Translations under genes and position numbers: made by a program
Notes under the pieces: generated by a model
The model's input: the letters and a program-made list of their open reading frames with translations, nothing else
Databases searched by the model: none
Told to the model about the DNA's origin: nothing
Shown here: positions 25,072-33,542 of the stretch, piece by piece
Position numbering within the stretch: position 1 is the stretch's first letter
Layout of the letters: each line of letters begins with the position of its first letter
Origin: Clostridium folliculivorans
GTDB taxonomy: Bacteria > Bacillota > Clostridia > Clostridiales > Clostridiaceae
Assembly: GCF_024341905.1 (NCBI RefSeq)
Contig: NZ_BQXY01000001.1
Location: 1-64,000, forward strand
Length of the DNA: 64,000 nt
Direction: 5' to 3'

Positions 25072-25095
25072 AGTAAATAATTATATAATTAAATA
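25072..25095. promoter_or_regulatory. 24-bp element upstream of the permease gene
   Basis: AGTAAATAATTATATAATTA with AATA following is the partner of the element at 24365-24388. It contains the perfect palindrome TAATTATATAATTA and lies 16 bases before ATG 25111, overlapping the likely start of transcription or the leader. Confidence 0.55.
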
Positions 25096-25110
25096 TGTTG
25101 GAGGAGTATT

Positions 25111-26079
25111 ATGTTTACACCTATACAAATTTTTGCAGATTGGCTTATTTACAACATATTTGGGGTAGATAAAGCTAGCAAACTGGGAAGTGCTTTGAAT
25201 TTCTTCGTATTTGATACTATAAAAATATTTATACTTTTATTAATTATAATATATGCAATAACCTTTATAAGAAGTTTCTTTCCACCTGAAAAGACAAGGA
25301 AAATACTAGCCAAAAACAAAGGGAGTGCTTTTATAGGTCATATCCTTGCAGCTCTTCTTGGAATTGTAACCCCATTTTGTTCTTGTTCAGCAGTTCCGTT
25401 ATTTATTGGTTTTGTAGAAGCTGGAGTACCACTTGGAGTAACCTTTTCATATTTAATTGCAGCTCCAATGGTAAATGAAGTTGCATTAGGACTTCTTTAT
25501 GGATTATTTGGATGGAAAATAGCTCTTATATATATAGCTTCAGGTGAAATCATAGCTATAGTAAGTGGAATAATTCTTGGCAAGCTAAAACTTGAAAAGT
25601 ATGTTGAAGGTTATGTTTATGAAATGAATGTTAATGTAGAGATTGATCTACCAGATCCAACAACAAAAGAAAGACTGTTAGATTCATGGACTTTCACAAG
25701 AGATTTAATAAAGAAAATTTGGATTTATGTAATAATAGGTATTGCAATTGGAGGAGTGATGCATGGTTGGGTACCAGCAGGAGCATTAGCAAAGTATGCA
25801 GGTAAAGACAATCCTTTTGCAGTATTTGTTGCGGTAGCAATAGGTATACCACTTTATTCAAATGCAGCAGGGATAATCCCGCTTGTCAGCGAACTTACAA
25901 GAGCTGGTGTAGCAACAGGAACAGCATTATCCTTTATGATGGCAGTAACTGCTTTAAGTTTACCTGAAATGATACTTTTGAGAAGAATATTAAAACCAAA
26001 ATTACTTGCGATATTTATATCCATAGTTGGACTTGGAATTGTATTTACAGGGTATTTATTTAACTTTATAATACCATAA
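25111..26079 (+). CDS. DUF318/ArsP-like permease
   Basis: 322 residues with eight or so membrane helices. The family signature FCSCSAVPLFIGFVEAGVPLG is present, with a second half-motif GIPLYSNAAGIIPLVSEL, indicating the usual internal duplication. Characterised relatives export organoarsenicals (ArsP); others are linked to thiol or sulfur stress. Context (ArsR, CxxC protein, polysulfide enzymes) points to export of a thiol-reactive compound; the substrate is not known. AGGAG precedes ATG 25111. Confidence 0.9.
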   Translation: MFTPIQIFADWLIYNIFGVDKASKLGSALNFFVFDTIKIFILLLIIIYAITFIRSFFPPEKTRKILAKNKGSAFIGHILAALLGIVTPFCSCSAVPLFIGFVEAGVPLGVTFSYLIAAPMVNEVALGLLYGLFGWKIALIYIASGEIIAIVSGIILGKLKLEKYVEGYVYEMNVNVEIDLPDPTTKERLLDSWTFTRDLIKKIWIYVIIGIAIGGVMHGWVPAGALAKYAGKDNPFAVFVAVAIGIPLYSNAAGIIPLVSELTRAGVATGTALSFMMAVTALSLPEMILLRRILKPKLLAIFISIVGLGIVFTGYLFNFIIP

Positions 26080-26246
26080 TTTATTAAATAAGAGATCGAT
26101 AAGGTAATGTAGATTTCTAGAGTTAGTTATATTGAACAAACATGGCACTAAAAAGGCATGAGAAGCATTTGGAAATATTCTTTATTGTAACTGTTACCTA
26201 ATTAAAACATATTATATACAGAATTATTATTCCAGGAGGAATTTCT

Positions 26247-26978
26247 GTGTATTTTATACCAAAACCAGACAATCCAATTATATATGATCTCCAATTACAA
26301 GCTGCACTTGAAAACATAAAAGAAGCAGTTCAAAGTGAAAGAGAAGATGAACTTTTTTATGAATATCTTATAGGTATGGCTCCTATTAGAGAAGAAAAAG
26401 ATATTATTATTTCTATAAGGGATGATGAGCGAAGACATAATAAAATATTCAGAAAAATTTATATGGACTTTACTGGTAAGGAAGTACAAGCTTTTGGTGG
26501 AGAAACTTTTCAAAAACCAAGCTCTTATATAGACGGCATTAAAAAAGCATTATTTGGAGAATTAAGAGCAGTAGAAAAATATAGAACAATTAAAAGATCA
26601 TTACCTATAGGCCCATACAGAGATATGGTATCTGATATAATTACAGATGAAATAAAGAACTCTTCGAAATACAATTATCTATTTACACTAAATAGTAATG
26701 TGAATATTTCCGATATTAATAGAAGTCCAGGACAGGATACATCTAAATTTACCCCTGACGACTGGGTAAGGTATATCACTCCCTTAGTAACAAGAGCTTT
26801 AGCAGAAGCTAAAGAAGGAATTAACCCTGAACATTTATATCAGGAATTTATATTATCCGGAGTACTTGTTGGGTTAGGAAAAACACCTCAAGAGGCTATT
26901 GAACAGGTTGAACAGTGGGAGAGGGATGGTACGTCACAACTACTGGCTAAGAGTAAGATGGGAAGGAATTTTAATTAA
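26247..26978 (+). CDS. Ferritin-like diiron-fold protein
   Basis: 243 residues starting at GTG behind CCAGGAGG. Two helical pairs of a ferritin-like domain can be read: EREDELFYEYLIG with DDERRH (an ExxH ligand pair), and GELRAVEKYRTI with TDEIKNSSKYNY, where the second expected ExxH reads ExxxS. One half of the metal site may thus be altered. A C-terminal domain of about 70 residues ends in GRNFN. Similar proteins are annotated as ferritin-like in clostridia. A role in iron or peroxide handling is possible but not shown. Confidence 0.78.
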   Translation: MYFIPKPDNPIIYDLQLQAALENIKEAVQSEREDELFYEYLIGMAPIREEKDIIISIRDDERRHNKIFRKIYMDFTGKEVQAFGGETFQKPSSYIDGIKKALFGELRAVEKYRTIKRSLPIGPYRDMVSDIITDEIKNSSKYNYLFTLNSNVNISDINRSPGQDTSKFTPDDWVRYITPLVTRALAEAKEGINPEHLYQEFILSGVLVGLGKTPQEAIEQVEQWERDGTSQLLAKSKMGRNFN

Positions 26979-26985
26979 TATAATG

Positions 26986-27028
26986 TAAAAAAATGTGATG
27001 ACTTAGAGTTTAAGTTATCACATTTTTT
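26986..27028. terminator. Bidirectional terminator
   Basis: AAAAAAATGTGATGACTTA and TAAGTTATCACATTTTTTT pair with one or two mismatches around GAGTT. It serves the ferritin-like gene (+) and the cupin gene (-). Confidence 0.9.
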
Positions 27029-27044
27029 TAATATTATTTTATAG

Positions 27045-27893
27045 TTATCCTTTAAGTACGCCAACTATTGGAAGCTTTGATAGTTTACTTGGTACTCCAT
27101 GGCAAGTTTCAAATTCTGCGGTTAAATCTTTACCAGCAGTTAGGCCGTAATGGGTGCCTCCACTCCATTTTGAAATACTACTTACGTCGTATACAATTCC
27201 GTTAACTGATACATAAGCTGGATTACCTTTAGTACCATCATACTGAGCAAGTTCACTTAAAGTAAATACCTTGTTTGACTCAGGAGCTCTTAAATCATTT
27301 TGATAGTTTCGGATATTGTTCTTTTCAGCGGCTTGAGCATCTACTTTAGTTATATGAACGGTACCAAGTGGATGCTGAGGTGGTGCGTAGATAGAGTATA
27401 ATTTTAGTGGCTTATTGCCTGTATTTATTATATTATGCCATCTACCTGCGGGTATAAGTATTGCAAAGTTATCATAGATATTTTTTTGGAAATTTAATAT
27501 ATATTGACTAGACCCAATTTGAATAATTCCTTGCCCTTCTTCAATACGTATGAATTGATCAAGGTTAGGATGAACTTCTAAACCTATGTCTTCTCCAACA
27601 TTTATACTCATTATGGTAAGTTGTAAATGGCTTCCTGTCCATAAAGTGGTACGAAAAGTATTGTTACTTTTAGTTGCCTCCTCAATATTGACTACAAAGC
27701 GCTCAGCAATATAACCTTCTAACTGAATTTGGCCATCATCCGTTGAGGATTGTAACAAATCTCGTTTTGAATTATGTTGTAGTTCACTTGTAAAAGGAAT
27801 ATTTTCATTAGGGGACTGACTAAAAAAATATGGGGTATAAACTTGATTGCTCATGTAATAAGGTAATGGATATGTTTTATAAGTATTGAACAT
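27045..27893 (-). CDS. Cupin - cytochrome b5-like heme/steroid-binding fusion
   Basis: About 282 residues. A Tyr/Pro/Asn-rich N-terminal stretch (about 1-60) leads to a cupin barrel with metal-site motifs EVHPNLDQFIRIEEGQG and PAGRWHNIINTG, then a C-terminal cytochrome b5-like domain of about 75 residues (FTLSELAQYDGTKGNPAYVS, VNGIVYDVS, THYGLTAGKDLTAEF). The latter matches stand-alone b5-like proteins of clostridia. There is no signal peptide. ATG 27893 lies behind AAAGGA, and the TTG at 27911 is too early. Cupin-b5 fusions are uncommon; a redox or heme-linked role is inferred. Confidence 0.85.
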   Translation of the reverse strand: MFNTYKTYPLPYYMSNQVYTPYFFSQSPNENIPFTSELQHNSKRDLLQSSTDDGQIQLEGYIAERFVVNIEEATKSNNTFRTTLWTGSHLQLTIMSINVGEDIGLEVHPNLDQFIRIEEGQGIIQIGSSQYILNFQKNIYDNFAILIPAGRWHNIINTGNKPLKLYSIYAPPQHPLGTVHITKVDAQAAEKNNIRNYQNDLRAPESNKVFTLSELAQYDGTKGNPAYVSVNGIVYDVSSISKWSGGTHYGLTAGKDLTAEFETCHGVPSKLSKLPIVGVLKG

Positions 27894-27986
27894 AGTGCCC
27901 GATCCTTTCAAAGACTTATAACATTATCATATGGTCTATGTCTATAGAGTGTGCTTTGATTGGTGAAAATTTTATACTTAAAAGAG

Positions 27987-28012
27987 AAAGCTCCTAAAGG
28001 GAGCTTTTATTT
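27987..28012 (-). terminator. Terminator of the DsrE-like gene
   Basis: AAAGCTCC and GGAGCTTT pair around TAAAG. On the minus strand it follows the DsrE stop; a T-rich tract follows on both strands. Confidence 0.8.
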
Positions 28013-28014
28013 CT

Positions 28015-28371
28015 TTAGGGTTTTATATAAGCATATCCTTCCATCTGTAATTTAACTAATTTTGTAATAGCAGACGGTACAACTTCAGTGTATTCAGGAA
28101 GAGTAGTGTCATTAATATCAAATCCAATAAGAGAATTTTTGCATAAGTTAATTTTCACTCCAATTGTAGACAATCTGGATATTTCATCTATTTCAATATT
28201 TTTTTTATTTTGATCAGAAGTGGCGAAAATTAGTACTGCAGCACCGTTTGCTACGATTTCGACCTTAACATTCTCTTTGCCTATATCTTTAATAAAATTA
28301 TTTGTATTTGCTAATACAGTTTTCCATTTATCAATTTCATTAATATGAAATACAACTTTCATAAGTTCCAT
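28015..28371 (-). CDS. DsrE/DsrF-like sulfur-carrier protein
   Basis: 118 residues of the DsrE fold: MKVVFHINEIDKWKTVLANTNNF, VEIVANGAAV, GVKINLCKNSL with the conserved Cys, and VVPSAITKLVKLQMEGYAYIKP at the end. DsrE-like proteins bind sulfane sulfur on this Cys. It fits the sulfur-related surroundings (rhodaneses, CoADR, TauE). GAGGTG precedes ATG 28371. It is monocistronic and diverges from the ROK regulator. Confidence 0.88.
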   Translation of the reverse strand: MELMKVVFHINEIDKWKTVLANTNNFIKDIGKENVKVEIVANGAAVLIFATSDQNKKNIEIDEISRLSTIGVKINLCKNSLIGFDINDTTLPEYTEVVPSAITKLVKLQMEGYAYIKP

Positions 28372-28442
28372 TTAAACTTCACCTCTCGTTATTATAAATA
28401 TAGTTAAATTGTACTACAATAAGATGTTCCTTTAAATACTTA

Positions 28443-28471
28443 TTTTCAAAATGAAAAAAAGATTGTATAAT
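28443..28471 (+). promoter_or_regulatory. Promoter of the ROK regulator with overlapping palindrome
   Basis: TTTTCA (28443-28448), a 17-base spacer and an extended -10 TGTATAAT (TATAAT at 28466-28471). The palindrome TTTTCAAAATGAAAA (28443-28457) covers the -35, which fits autorepression by the ROK protein. Confidence 0.7.
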
Positions 28472-28491
28472 AGAGTAAAGGAGGTTTGGTT

Positions 28492-29667
28492 ATGATAAAT
28501 GCATATAATGTTTTGCATAATCTTGATATTAGAAGTATTGAACTTTTAAAGATTATACAGAAAAATGGTCCGATGACTAAAAGTAAGTTAGAGGATATGA
28601 CCAAATTGAAAAAAAGTACTTTGAATCGTGAGCTTGAAACCTTATGTGAAAGCTCAATAATAACTGAAATTATAGCTGAAGAATCAACTGGTGGAAGAAA
28701 GCCTTCATTATTTGATATGAATGATACTATGTATTATCTTATAGGGGTAGACATTTCGAGAACATATATACAAATAGTAATAACTAATTTAAAGATGACT
28801 ATTTTAGATGAAAAAACAATATATGGGTGGTTTTCTATAAAGGAACAAGAGGAAATAATAACTGAAAATATCAAAGAATTACTTGAAGAAGGCAATATTC
28901 CTCTTTCTAATGTAATTGGTATAGGAATGGGTGTGGTAGTTCAAATCCACGAAAAAGAAGAATTAAATAAGAATAATGAATTAAAGAAAGCAATAGAAAA
29001 GAATCTAAACTTACCTGTTTTCATAGATAATGGGGCAAATACTGCTTTAATTGCAGAGGCTAACTTTGGAGTTGGAAGAGGGAAAGATAATTTATCATAC
29101 GTTCATTGTGGAGTGGGGATTAGATCTGCAGTAATTTCAAGTGGCAATATTGTAAGAACTATAAACAATAGTGAAGATGCATTTGGTCATATGACAGTAG
29201 AAATTGGGGGTGAACTATGCTCCTGTGGAAATTATGGTTGTGTTGAAGGGTATGCTTCTATATTAAAAATTACATCTAAATTTATAAATGAAGTTAAAAA
29301 AGGGAAGATGACTAAGCTAGAAAAAGCTATAGAAGAAGTTGATTATATCGATATATGCAACCTTGCAGAAAATGGTGATGAAACAGCCAAGGCTGTTATT
29401 ATTGATGCAGCAGTATATTTTGGCACTGGTCTTGCCAATTTTATTAAGATATTGTCACCACAGATGATAATACTGAGTGGCCCTTTAATAGAACATTCAA
29501 GACTTTTTTATGAGAATACAAAAATTGTTGCATTAAGAAAATGTTATTCTACAAACAGTAATTATATTGAATTTTATAAAGGCGGATTTTTTGAAAACAA
29601 ATCTATAGCTATAGGAGCAGCTTACTTAGCATTCGATGAAACATTAAAAAATAATTTTAGGAAGTGA
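28492..29667 (+). CDS. ROK-family transcriptional regulator
   Basis: About 391 residues. The N-terminal winged helix ([34 protein letters not shown]) is followed by a sugar-kinase-like ROK domain with [11 protein letters not shown] and the zinc motif [16 protein letters not shown]. This marks a NagC/XylR-type regulator binding a sugar, rather than a kinase. Start ATG 28492 follows AAGGAGG. The lgt gene begins 4 bases after the stop, so the two may be co-transcribed. The ligand is not evident: no sugar catabolic genes adjoin it. Confidence 0.92.
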   Translation: MINAYNVLHNLDIRSIELLKIIQKNGPMTKSKLEDMTKLKKSTLNRELETLCESSIITEIIAEESTGGRKPSLFDMNDTMYYLIGVDISRTYIQIVITNLKMTILDEKTIYGWFSIKEQEEIITENIKELLEEGNIPLSNVIGIGMGVVVQIHEKEELNKNNELKKAIEKNLNLPVFIDNGANTALIAEANFGVGRGKDNLSYVHCGVGIRSAVISSGNIVRTINNSEDAFGHMTVEIGGELCSCGNYGCVEGYASILKITSKFINEVKKGKMTKLEKAIEEVDYIDICNLAENGDETAKAVIIDAAVYFGTGLANFIKILSPQMIILSGPLIEHSRLFYENTKIVALRKCYSTNSNYIEFYKGGFFENKSIAIGAAYLAFDETLKNNFRK

Positions 29668-29671
29668 TAAT

Positions 29672-30442
29672 ATGAATCCAGTTGCATTTCATTTTTTAGG
29701 TCTTGATTTTAGGTGGTATGGAATAATAATAGCTATGGGAATGCTATTAGGAATAATGATTGCATGGTATAACTGCAGTTTTAGAAATGTATATTTTGAT
29801 CATCTTATAGATTTAGTTCTAATATGTATTCCTTTCGGTATTATAGGTGCGAGATTATATTATGTAATTTTTGATTTTAGTGAGTATAAAAATAATTTAA
29901 TTCAGGTGTTTAATATTAGAGGTGGTGGTCTGGCTATTCATGGTGGAATAATTTTTGCATTTGCAGCTGCATGGATATATTGTAGAAGAAAAAAGTTAAA
30001 TCTTTTAAAGTTTGCAGATGTGGCAGCTCCTTCTATTATTTTGGCTCAGGCAATGGGAAGATGGGGAAATTTCTTTAATCAGGAAGCCCATGGAGGTCCT
30101 GTTTCTTATAATTTTATAAAGCATTTCCCAAGTTTTATACAAAATGGTATGTTGATTGATGGAACATATTATCATCCAACATTTTTATATGAATCAATGT
30201 GGAATATTATTATATTTATAATATTGAATATTATATTAAGAAGAAGCAAAAAAGTTGGAGTAGTTTTCTTTACCTACTTAGGACTCTATTCAATTGGAAG
30301 ATTTTTTATAGAGGGATTAAGAACAGACAGTCTTATGTTTGGACCAATCAGGGTAGCACAACTAGTAAGTTTATTAGGAATAATAGCATGGCTTGTATTT
30401 CTCACTTTAAGTAGAAGTAAGAAATTTAATAGTGAGTTTTAA
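29672..30442 (+). CDS. lgt: Prolipoprotein diacylglyceryl transferase
   Basis: 256 residues with seven membrane helices. Lgt moves a diacylglyceryl group from phosphatidylglycerol to the lipobox Cys of prolipoproteins. The signature [14 protein letters not shown] is intact, along with [12 protein letters not shown] near the start and GGLAIHGGI. It would process the lipoproteins found in this window (3912, 39743, 50800, 56949). The position between a ROK regulator and a TauE permease is not a usual lgt setting. Confidence 0.96.
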   Translation: MNPVAFHFLGLDFRWYGIIIAMGMLLGIMIAWYNCSFRNVYFDHLIDLVLICIPFGIIGARLYYVIFDFSEYKNNLIQVFNIRGGGLAIHGGIIFAFAAAWIYCRRKKLNLLKFADVAAPSIILAQAMGRWGNFFNQEAHGGPVSYNFIKHFPSFIQNGMLIDGTYYHPTFLYESMWNIIIFIILNIILRRSKKVGVVFFTYLGLYSIGRFFIEGLRTDSLMFGPIRVAQLVSLLGIIAWLVFLTLSRSKKFNSEF

Positions 30443-30457
30443 TATGGAGGTATTTAA

Positions 30458-31291
30458 ATGATATTACTTGTAATTAAAATACTAGTTATCTCTATATTGG
30501 CTGGTGTATTTGGATCAATTCTAGGGCTTGGAGGAGGTATTATAATAACTCCTGTGCTAACGCTGATGTTTGGAATTGATATAAAATATGCAATTGGGGC
30601 AAGTATTGTTTCTGTAATAGCAACTTCAAGTGGTGCTGCTGTTGCATATGTAAGAGATAAGATTACCAACATTAGAATAGGAATGTTTTTAGAAATAGCT
30701 ACAACCATAGGTGCTATAACTGGAGCATTTATTAGTGGGTTTGTCAATCCTAAATACTTGTATATGGTTTTTGGATTTCTATTACTATATTCTGCCTTGG
30801 CAATGCTAAAGAAAAGAGGGCAAGAATTACCTCATGATGTGATTTCTCATCCGATGGCAGTGAAATTGAAGCTAAATGGTGAGTATCATGATAAAGCATT
30901 AAATAAGGACATAAGTTATAATGTTGCAGGTGTATATGGCGGTTTCGGAATGATGTATGTTGCAGGTGTGATTTCAGGTCTTCTTGGGATTGGCAGTGGA
31001 ATATTTAAAGTAATGGCTATGGATCTATTTATGAAACTACCTTTAAAAGTATCCAGTGCAACGAGCAATTTTATGATCGGTGTAACTGCAGCAGCAAGTG
31101 CAGGTGTATACTTACTTAGAGGAGATATCGATCCTAAAATAGCTGCACCAGTAGCATTGGGGGTATTAATAGGTGCTACTATTGGTACTAAAATAATGCA
31201 AAATCTAAAAAGTAAGACAATAAGGATGATATTTATACCTGTCCTTGCTTATGTTTCTATACAGATGATAGTTAAAGGTTTTGGAATGTAA
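30458..31291 (+). CDS. TauE/SafE-family anion exporter
   Basis: 277 residues, about eight membrane helices in two repeats: GSILGLGGGIIITPVL in the first and GLLGIGSGIFKVMAMD in the second, as typical for the family. Relatives export sulfite, sulfoacetate or similar sulfur anions. It is coupled to the DUF1634 gene that follows. TGGAGG precedes ATG 30458, 15 bases after lgt. Confidence 0.93.
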   Translation: MILLVIKILVISILAGVFGSILGLGGGIIITPVLTLMFGIDIKYAIGASIVSVIATSSGAAVAYVRDKITNIRIGMFLEIATTIGAITGAFISGFVNPKYLYMVFGFLLLYSALAMLKKRGQELPHDVISHPMAVKLKLNGEYHDKALNKDISYNVAGVYGGFGMMYVAGVISGLLGIGSGIFKVMAMDLFMKLPLKVSSATSNFMIGVTAAASAGVYLLRGDIDPKIAAPVALGVLIGATIGTKIMQNLKSKTIRMIFIPVLAYVSIQMIVKGFGM

Positions 31292-31316
31292 AGTGTAAGG
31301 AGGGGATATTTGAATT

Positions 31317-31679
31317 ATGAAAGAGAATTCTAAAATAGATGAAATGGAAATTGTAATCAGCAGACTTTTAAGAATTGGGGTAGTATTAAGTGCAATTATA
31401 ATTTTTGCAGGATTAATGATGTTTTTAATCACCGGTAAAAGCGGGTATACAGATAATAGGTTTCCAATTACAATATCTGAGATATTTAGTGGAGCTATAG
31501 TTCTGAAGTCTTATGCAATAATTATGGTAGGAATGATAATACTAATTTTAACCCCAGTATTTCGAGTTGGAGTGTCTATTATAGTTTTTGTAAAGGAAAA
31601 AGACTATTTATACACTAAGATTACCTTAGCAGTATTCATTATACTTATCATAAGTTTTATCCTAGGTAAGGTTGAATAA
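31317..31679 (+). CDS. DUF1634 small membrane protein
   Basis: 120 residues with three membrane helices (about 18-38, 60-85 and 97-115). It matches the DUF1634 family, nearly always found next to TauE/SafE permeases and probably an accessory subunit. AGGAGGGG precedes ATG 31317 by 11 bases. Terminator at 31689-31750. Confidence 0.9.
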   Translation: MKENSKIDEMEIVISRLLRIGVVLSAIIIFAGLMMFLITGKSGYTDNRFPITISEIFSGAIVLKSYAIIMVGMIILILTPVFRVGVSIIVFVKEKDYLYTKITLAVFIILIISFILGKVE

Positions 31680-31688
31680 TAGATAGAT

Positions 31689-31750
31689 AATAAGGGTTAT
31701 TATATGAATGTAAAAGTAATTTTTTGTTCATATAATAACCCTTTATTTTT
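31689..31750 (+). terminator. Terminator after the TauE/DUF1634 operon
   Basis: Arms AATAAGGGTTATTATATGAA and the complement TTCATATAATAACCCTTTA form a stem of about 18 bp with an 18-base loop, followed by TTTTTA. Confidence 0.9.
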
Positions 31751-31782
31751 AAAAATTTTAGTAGCCTTAGGGAGGAAACTTC

Positions 31783-33138
31783 ATGGATTCTAATAGTTCT
31801 AACAAAAATATTCATAATAATGAGATGGGAAAACATTTAAATGCATACAGTCTTGCAGGTATAGGAATTGGAAGTATTATAGGTGCAGGATTCTTTTTAG
31901 GAACAAGTTTAGCAATTAATCAAGCAGGTCCATCGGTTGTTCTAGCTTTTTTATTTGGAGGAATAATCATGTCTCAGGTGCTTGGTGCAATGACTAATAT
32001 AAGTATAAATAGACCAGTAAGAGGATCCTTCCGTGTCTATACTGAAGAGTTTCTTGGAAGATTTACTGGTTTTTTATTGGGATGGATCCTTTTCGTGTCT
32101 GGGATATTATCAGTTGGTTCAGAAGCAATAGCGTCAGCGGTATTCCTAAAATATTGGATTCATGAACCTTTACCGATTCTTTCACTAATTGTTTTACTAA
32201 TAGTAATTTGCATAAATGCACTAGGAACCAAATATTTTGGACTTATTGAATCTGGCATGGGATTATTAAAAATAATAGTATTAATATTTTTTGTCTTAAT
32301 AGGAGTAATTTTTATTTCTAAAAGTGGATTTAGTTTAGCCAAAAATCCATTTAGTAATTATAGTAGCTTCTTTCCTAATAATATTTCTGGGTTTTTACAA
32401 TCAATGCTGATTGTTGTATTTACATATAGTGGTATAAGCGCAGTAGCTATGGCCACCAATGAGGTGAGAAATCCCAAAAAAGATATACCAAAAGCAACAA
32501 TAATTTTAACTCTTGGAATTGTGGTTTTATATGTAGTGTCAATGTTTATTATAGTATCTGTTGTGAATTGGGATTCAATAAATGTGGATCTGTCACCATT
32601 TGTTCAATCACTTAACGTAATGGGGATAACTTGGGCATCATCAATTATTAATCTTATTATATTGATAGCAACTGTTTCTGTTATGGCAGGATCGTTTTAC
32701 GGGTGCACTCAAATGTTAGTTTCGTTAGCAGAGGCAAAGGAAGCTCCTAATAGATTTGCTAAAGCAACAAAGCGAGGGCTTTACAGAGATTCCTGGATTT
32801 TAACTGCTATAGCATCTTTAGCAGTAGTAGCTATATCTTTTATTTTAGGCACAAAGCTGTTTAACTATCTTATAGCTGCATCATCATATATATCATTTTT
32901 AAATTGGGTATTAAATTTACTAACATATATTGTATGGTTAAAGAAAAGAGATAAAAAAGATATATATAAGTCACCATTAATTTTTGGAAAGGTAGGAGCA
33001 TATACAACTATTTTTGTCATAATTGGATTGTTTCTTGTGAGTCTAACTGTTAAAGATTTTAGGATGGGTTTTTACTCCATGGCAATTGTAACATTAATTA
33101 TTTGTGCTGCTTATAGGGTTTCATTAGATAGAAGGTGA
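31783..33138 (+). CDS. APC-superfamily amino acid permease
   Basis: 451 residues, twelve membrane helices. The N-terminal GIGIGSIIGAGFFLGTSLAI is the substrate-binding loop of the amino acid-polyamine-organocation family, and TYSGISAVAMATNEVRNPKKDIPKA is the family's helix 6-7 region. The specificity cannot be told; the overall look is of the AAP/GABA permease type. GGGAGG precedes ATG 31783. Monocistronic. Confidence 0.92.
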   Translation: MDSNSSNKNIHNNEMGKHLNAYSLAGIGIGSIIGAGFFLGTSLAINQAGPSVVLAFLFGGIIMSQVLGAMTNISINRPVRGSFRVYTEEFLGRFTGFLLGWILFVSGILSVGSEAIASAVFLKYWIHEPLPILSLIVLLIVICINALGTKYFGLIESGMGLLKIIVLIFFVLIGVIFISKSGFSLAKNPFSNYSSFFPNNISGFLQSMLIVVFTYSGISAVAMATNEVRNPKKDIPKATIILTLGIVVLYVVSMFIIVSVVNWDSINVDLSPFVQSLNVMGITWASSIINLIILIATVSVMAGSFYGCTQMLVSLAEAKEAPNRFAKATKRGLYRDSWILTAIASLAVVAISFILGTKLFNYLIAASSYISFLNWVLNLLTYIVWLKKRDKKDIYKSPLIFGKVGAYTTIFVIIGLFLVSLTVKDFRMGFYSMAIVTLIICAAYRVSLDRR

Positions 33139-33208
33139 AGCTATAGCTAGCTAATGTTTTTTAGGTGCATACCAAACTTTTTCTACCTTTATGTATGAAT
33201 GATTTAAC

Positions 33209-33260
33209 CTGTTTCGAGATAGAAGGGAACCGAATGCATTGGTTTATATCTGAGAAACAG
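33209..33260 (+). ncRNA. Imperfect hairpin in the nhaA leader region
   Basis: CTGTTTC (33209-33215) pairs with GAAACAG (33254-33260); inside, AGATA pairs with TATCT and AACCGAAT with ATTGGTT. The whole 52-base unit folds as one long interrupted hairpin in a gene-free 400-base stretch before nhaA. Whether it is transcribed is unknown. Confidence 0.5.
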
Positions 33261-33378
33261 TGTTCCTAAGTATTCTTGTTTTAGCATTGATTATTATGGA
33301 AGATATTAAAGCTTGATTGTATTTCTATAATGATATATAGTCGACACATAAAATATTAATAGTAACTAAGCTCGGTTG

Positions 33379-33456
33379 GACAAATTATTGCAATTTGTTT
33401 TCAAGAAATTTTGTTTCTGGGGTGGGAAGCTCTTTTTAGAGTATCCCACCTTTTTT
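33379..33456 (+). terminator. Tandem hairpins ending in a terminator, 85 bases before nhaA
   Basis: ACAAATT/AATTTGT (33380-33398) and AGAAA/TTTCT (about 33404-33418) are followed by GGTGGGA/TCCCACC (33421-33450) with a TTTTTT tail. The last is a clear intrinsic terminator. It can end the amino acid permease transcript, or act as an attenuator in the nhaA leader. Confidence 0.7.
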
Positions 33457-33542
33457 GTTTTGTTAAATATTACTATATAAAAATGAATAATAAAAGGATA
33501 TTTAGATAATCATTAATAAATACATAACAAAGGAGAAGAAAT

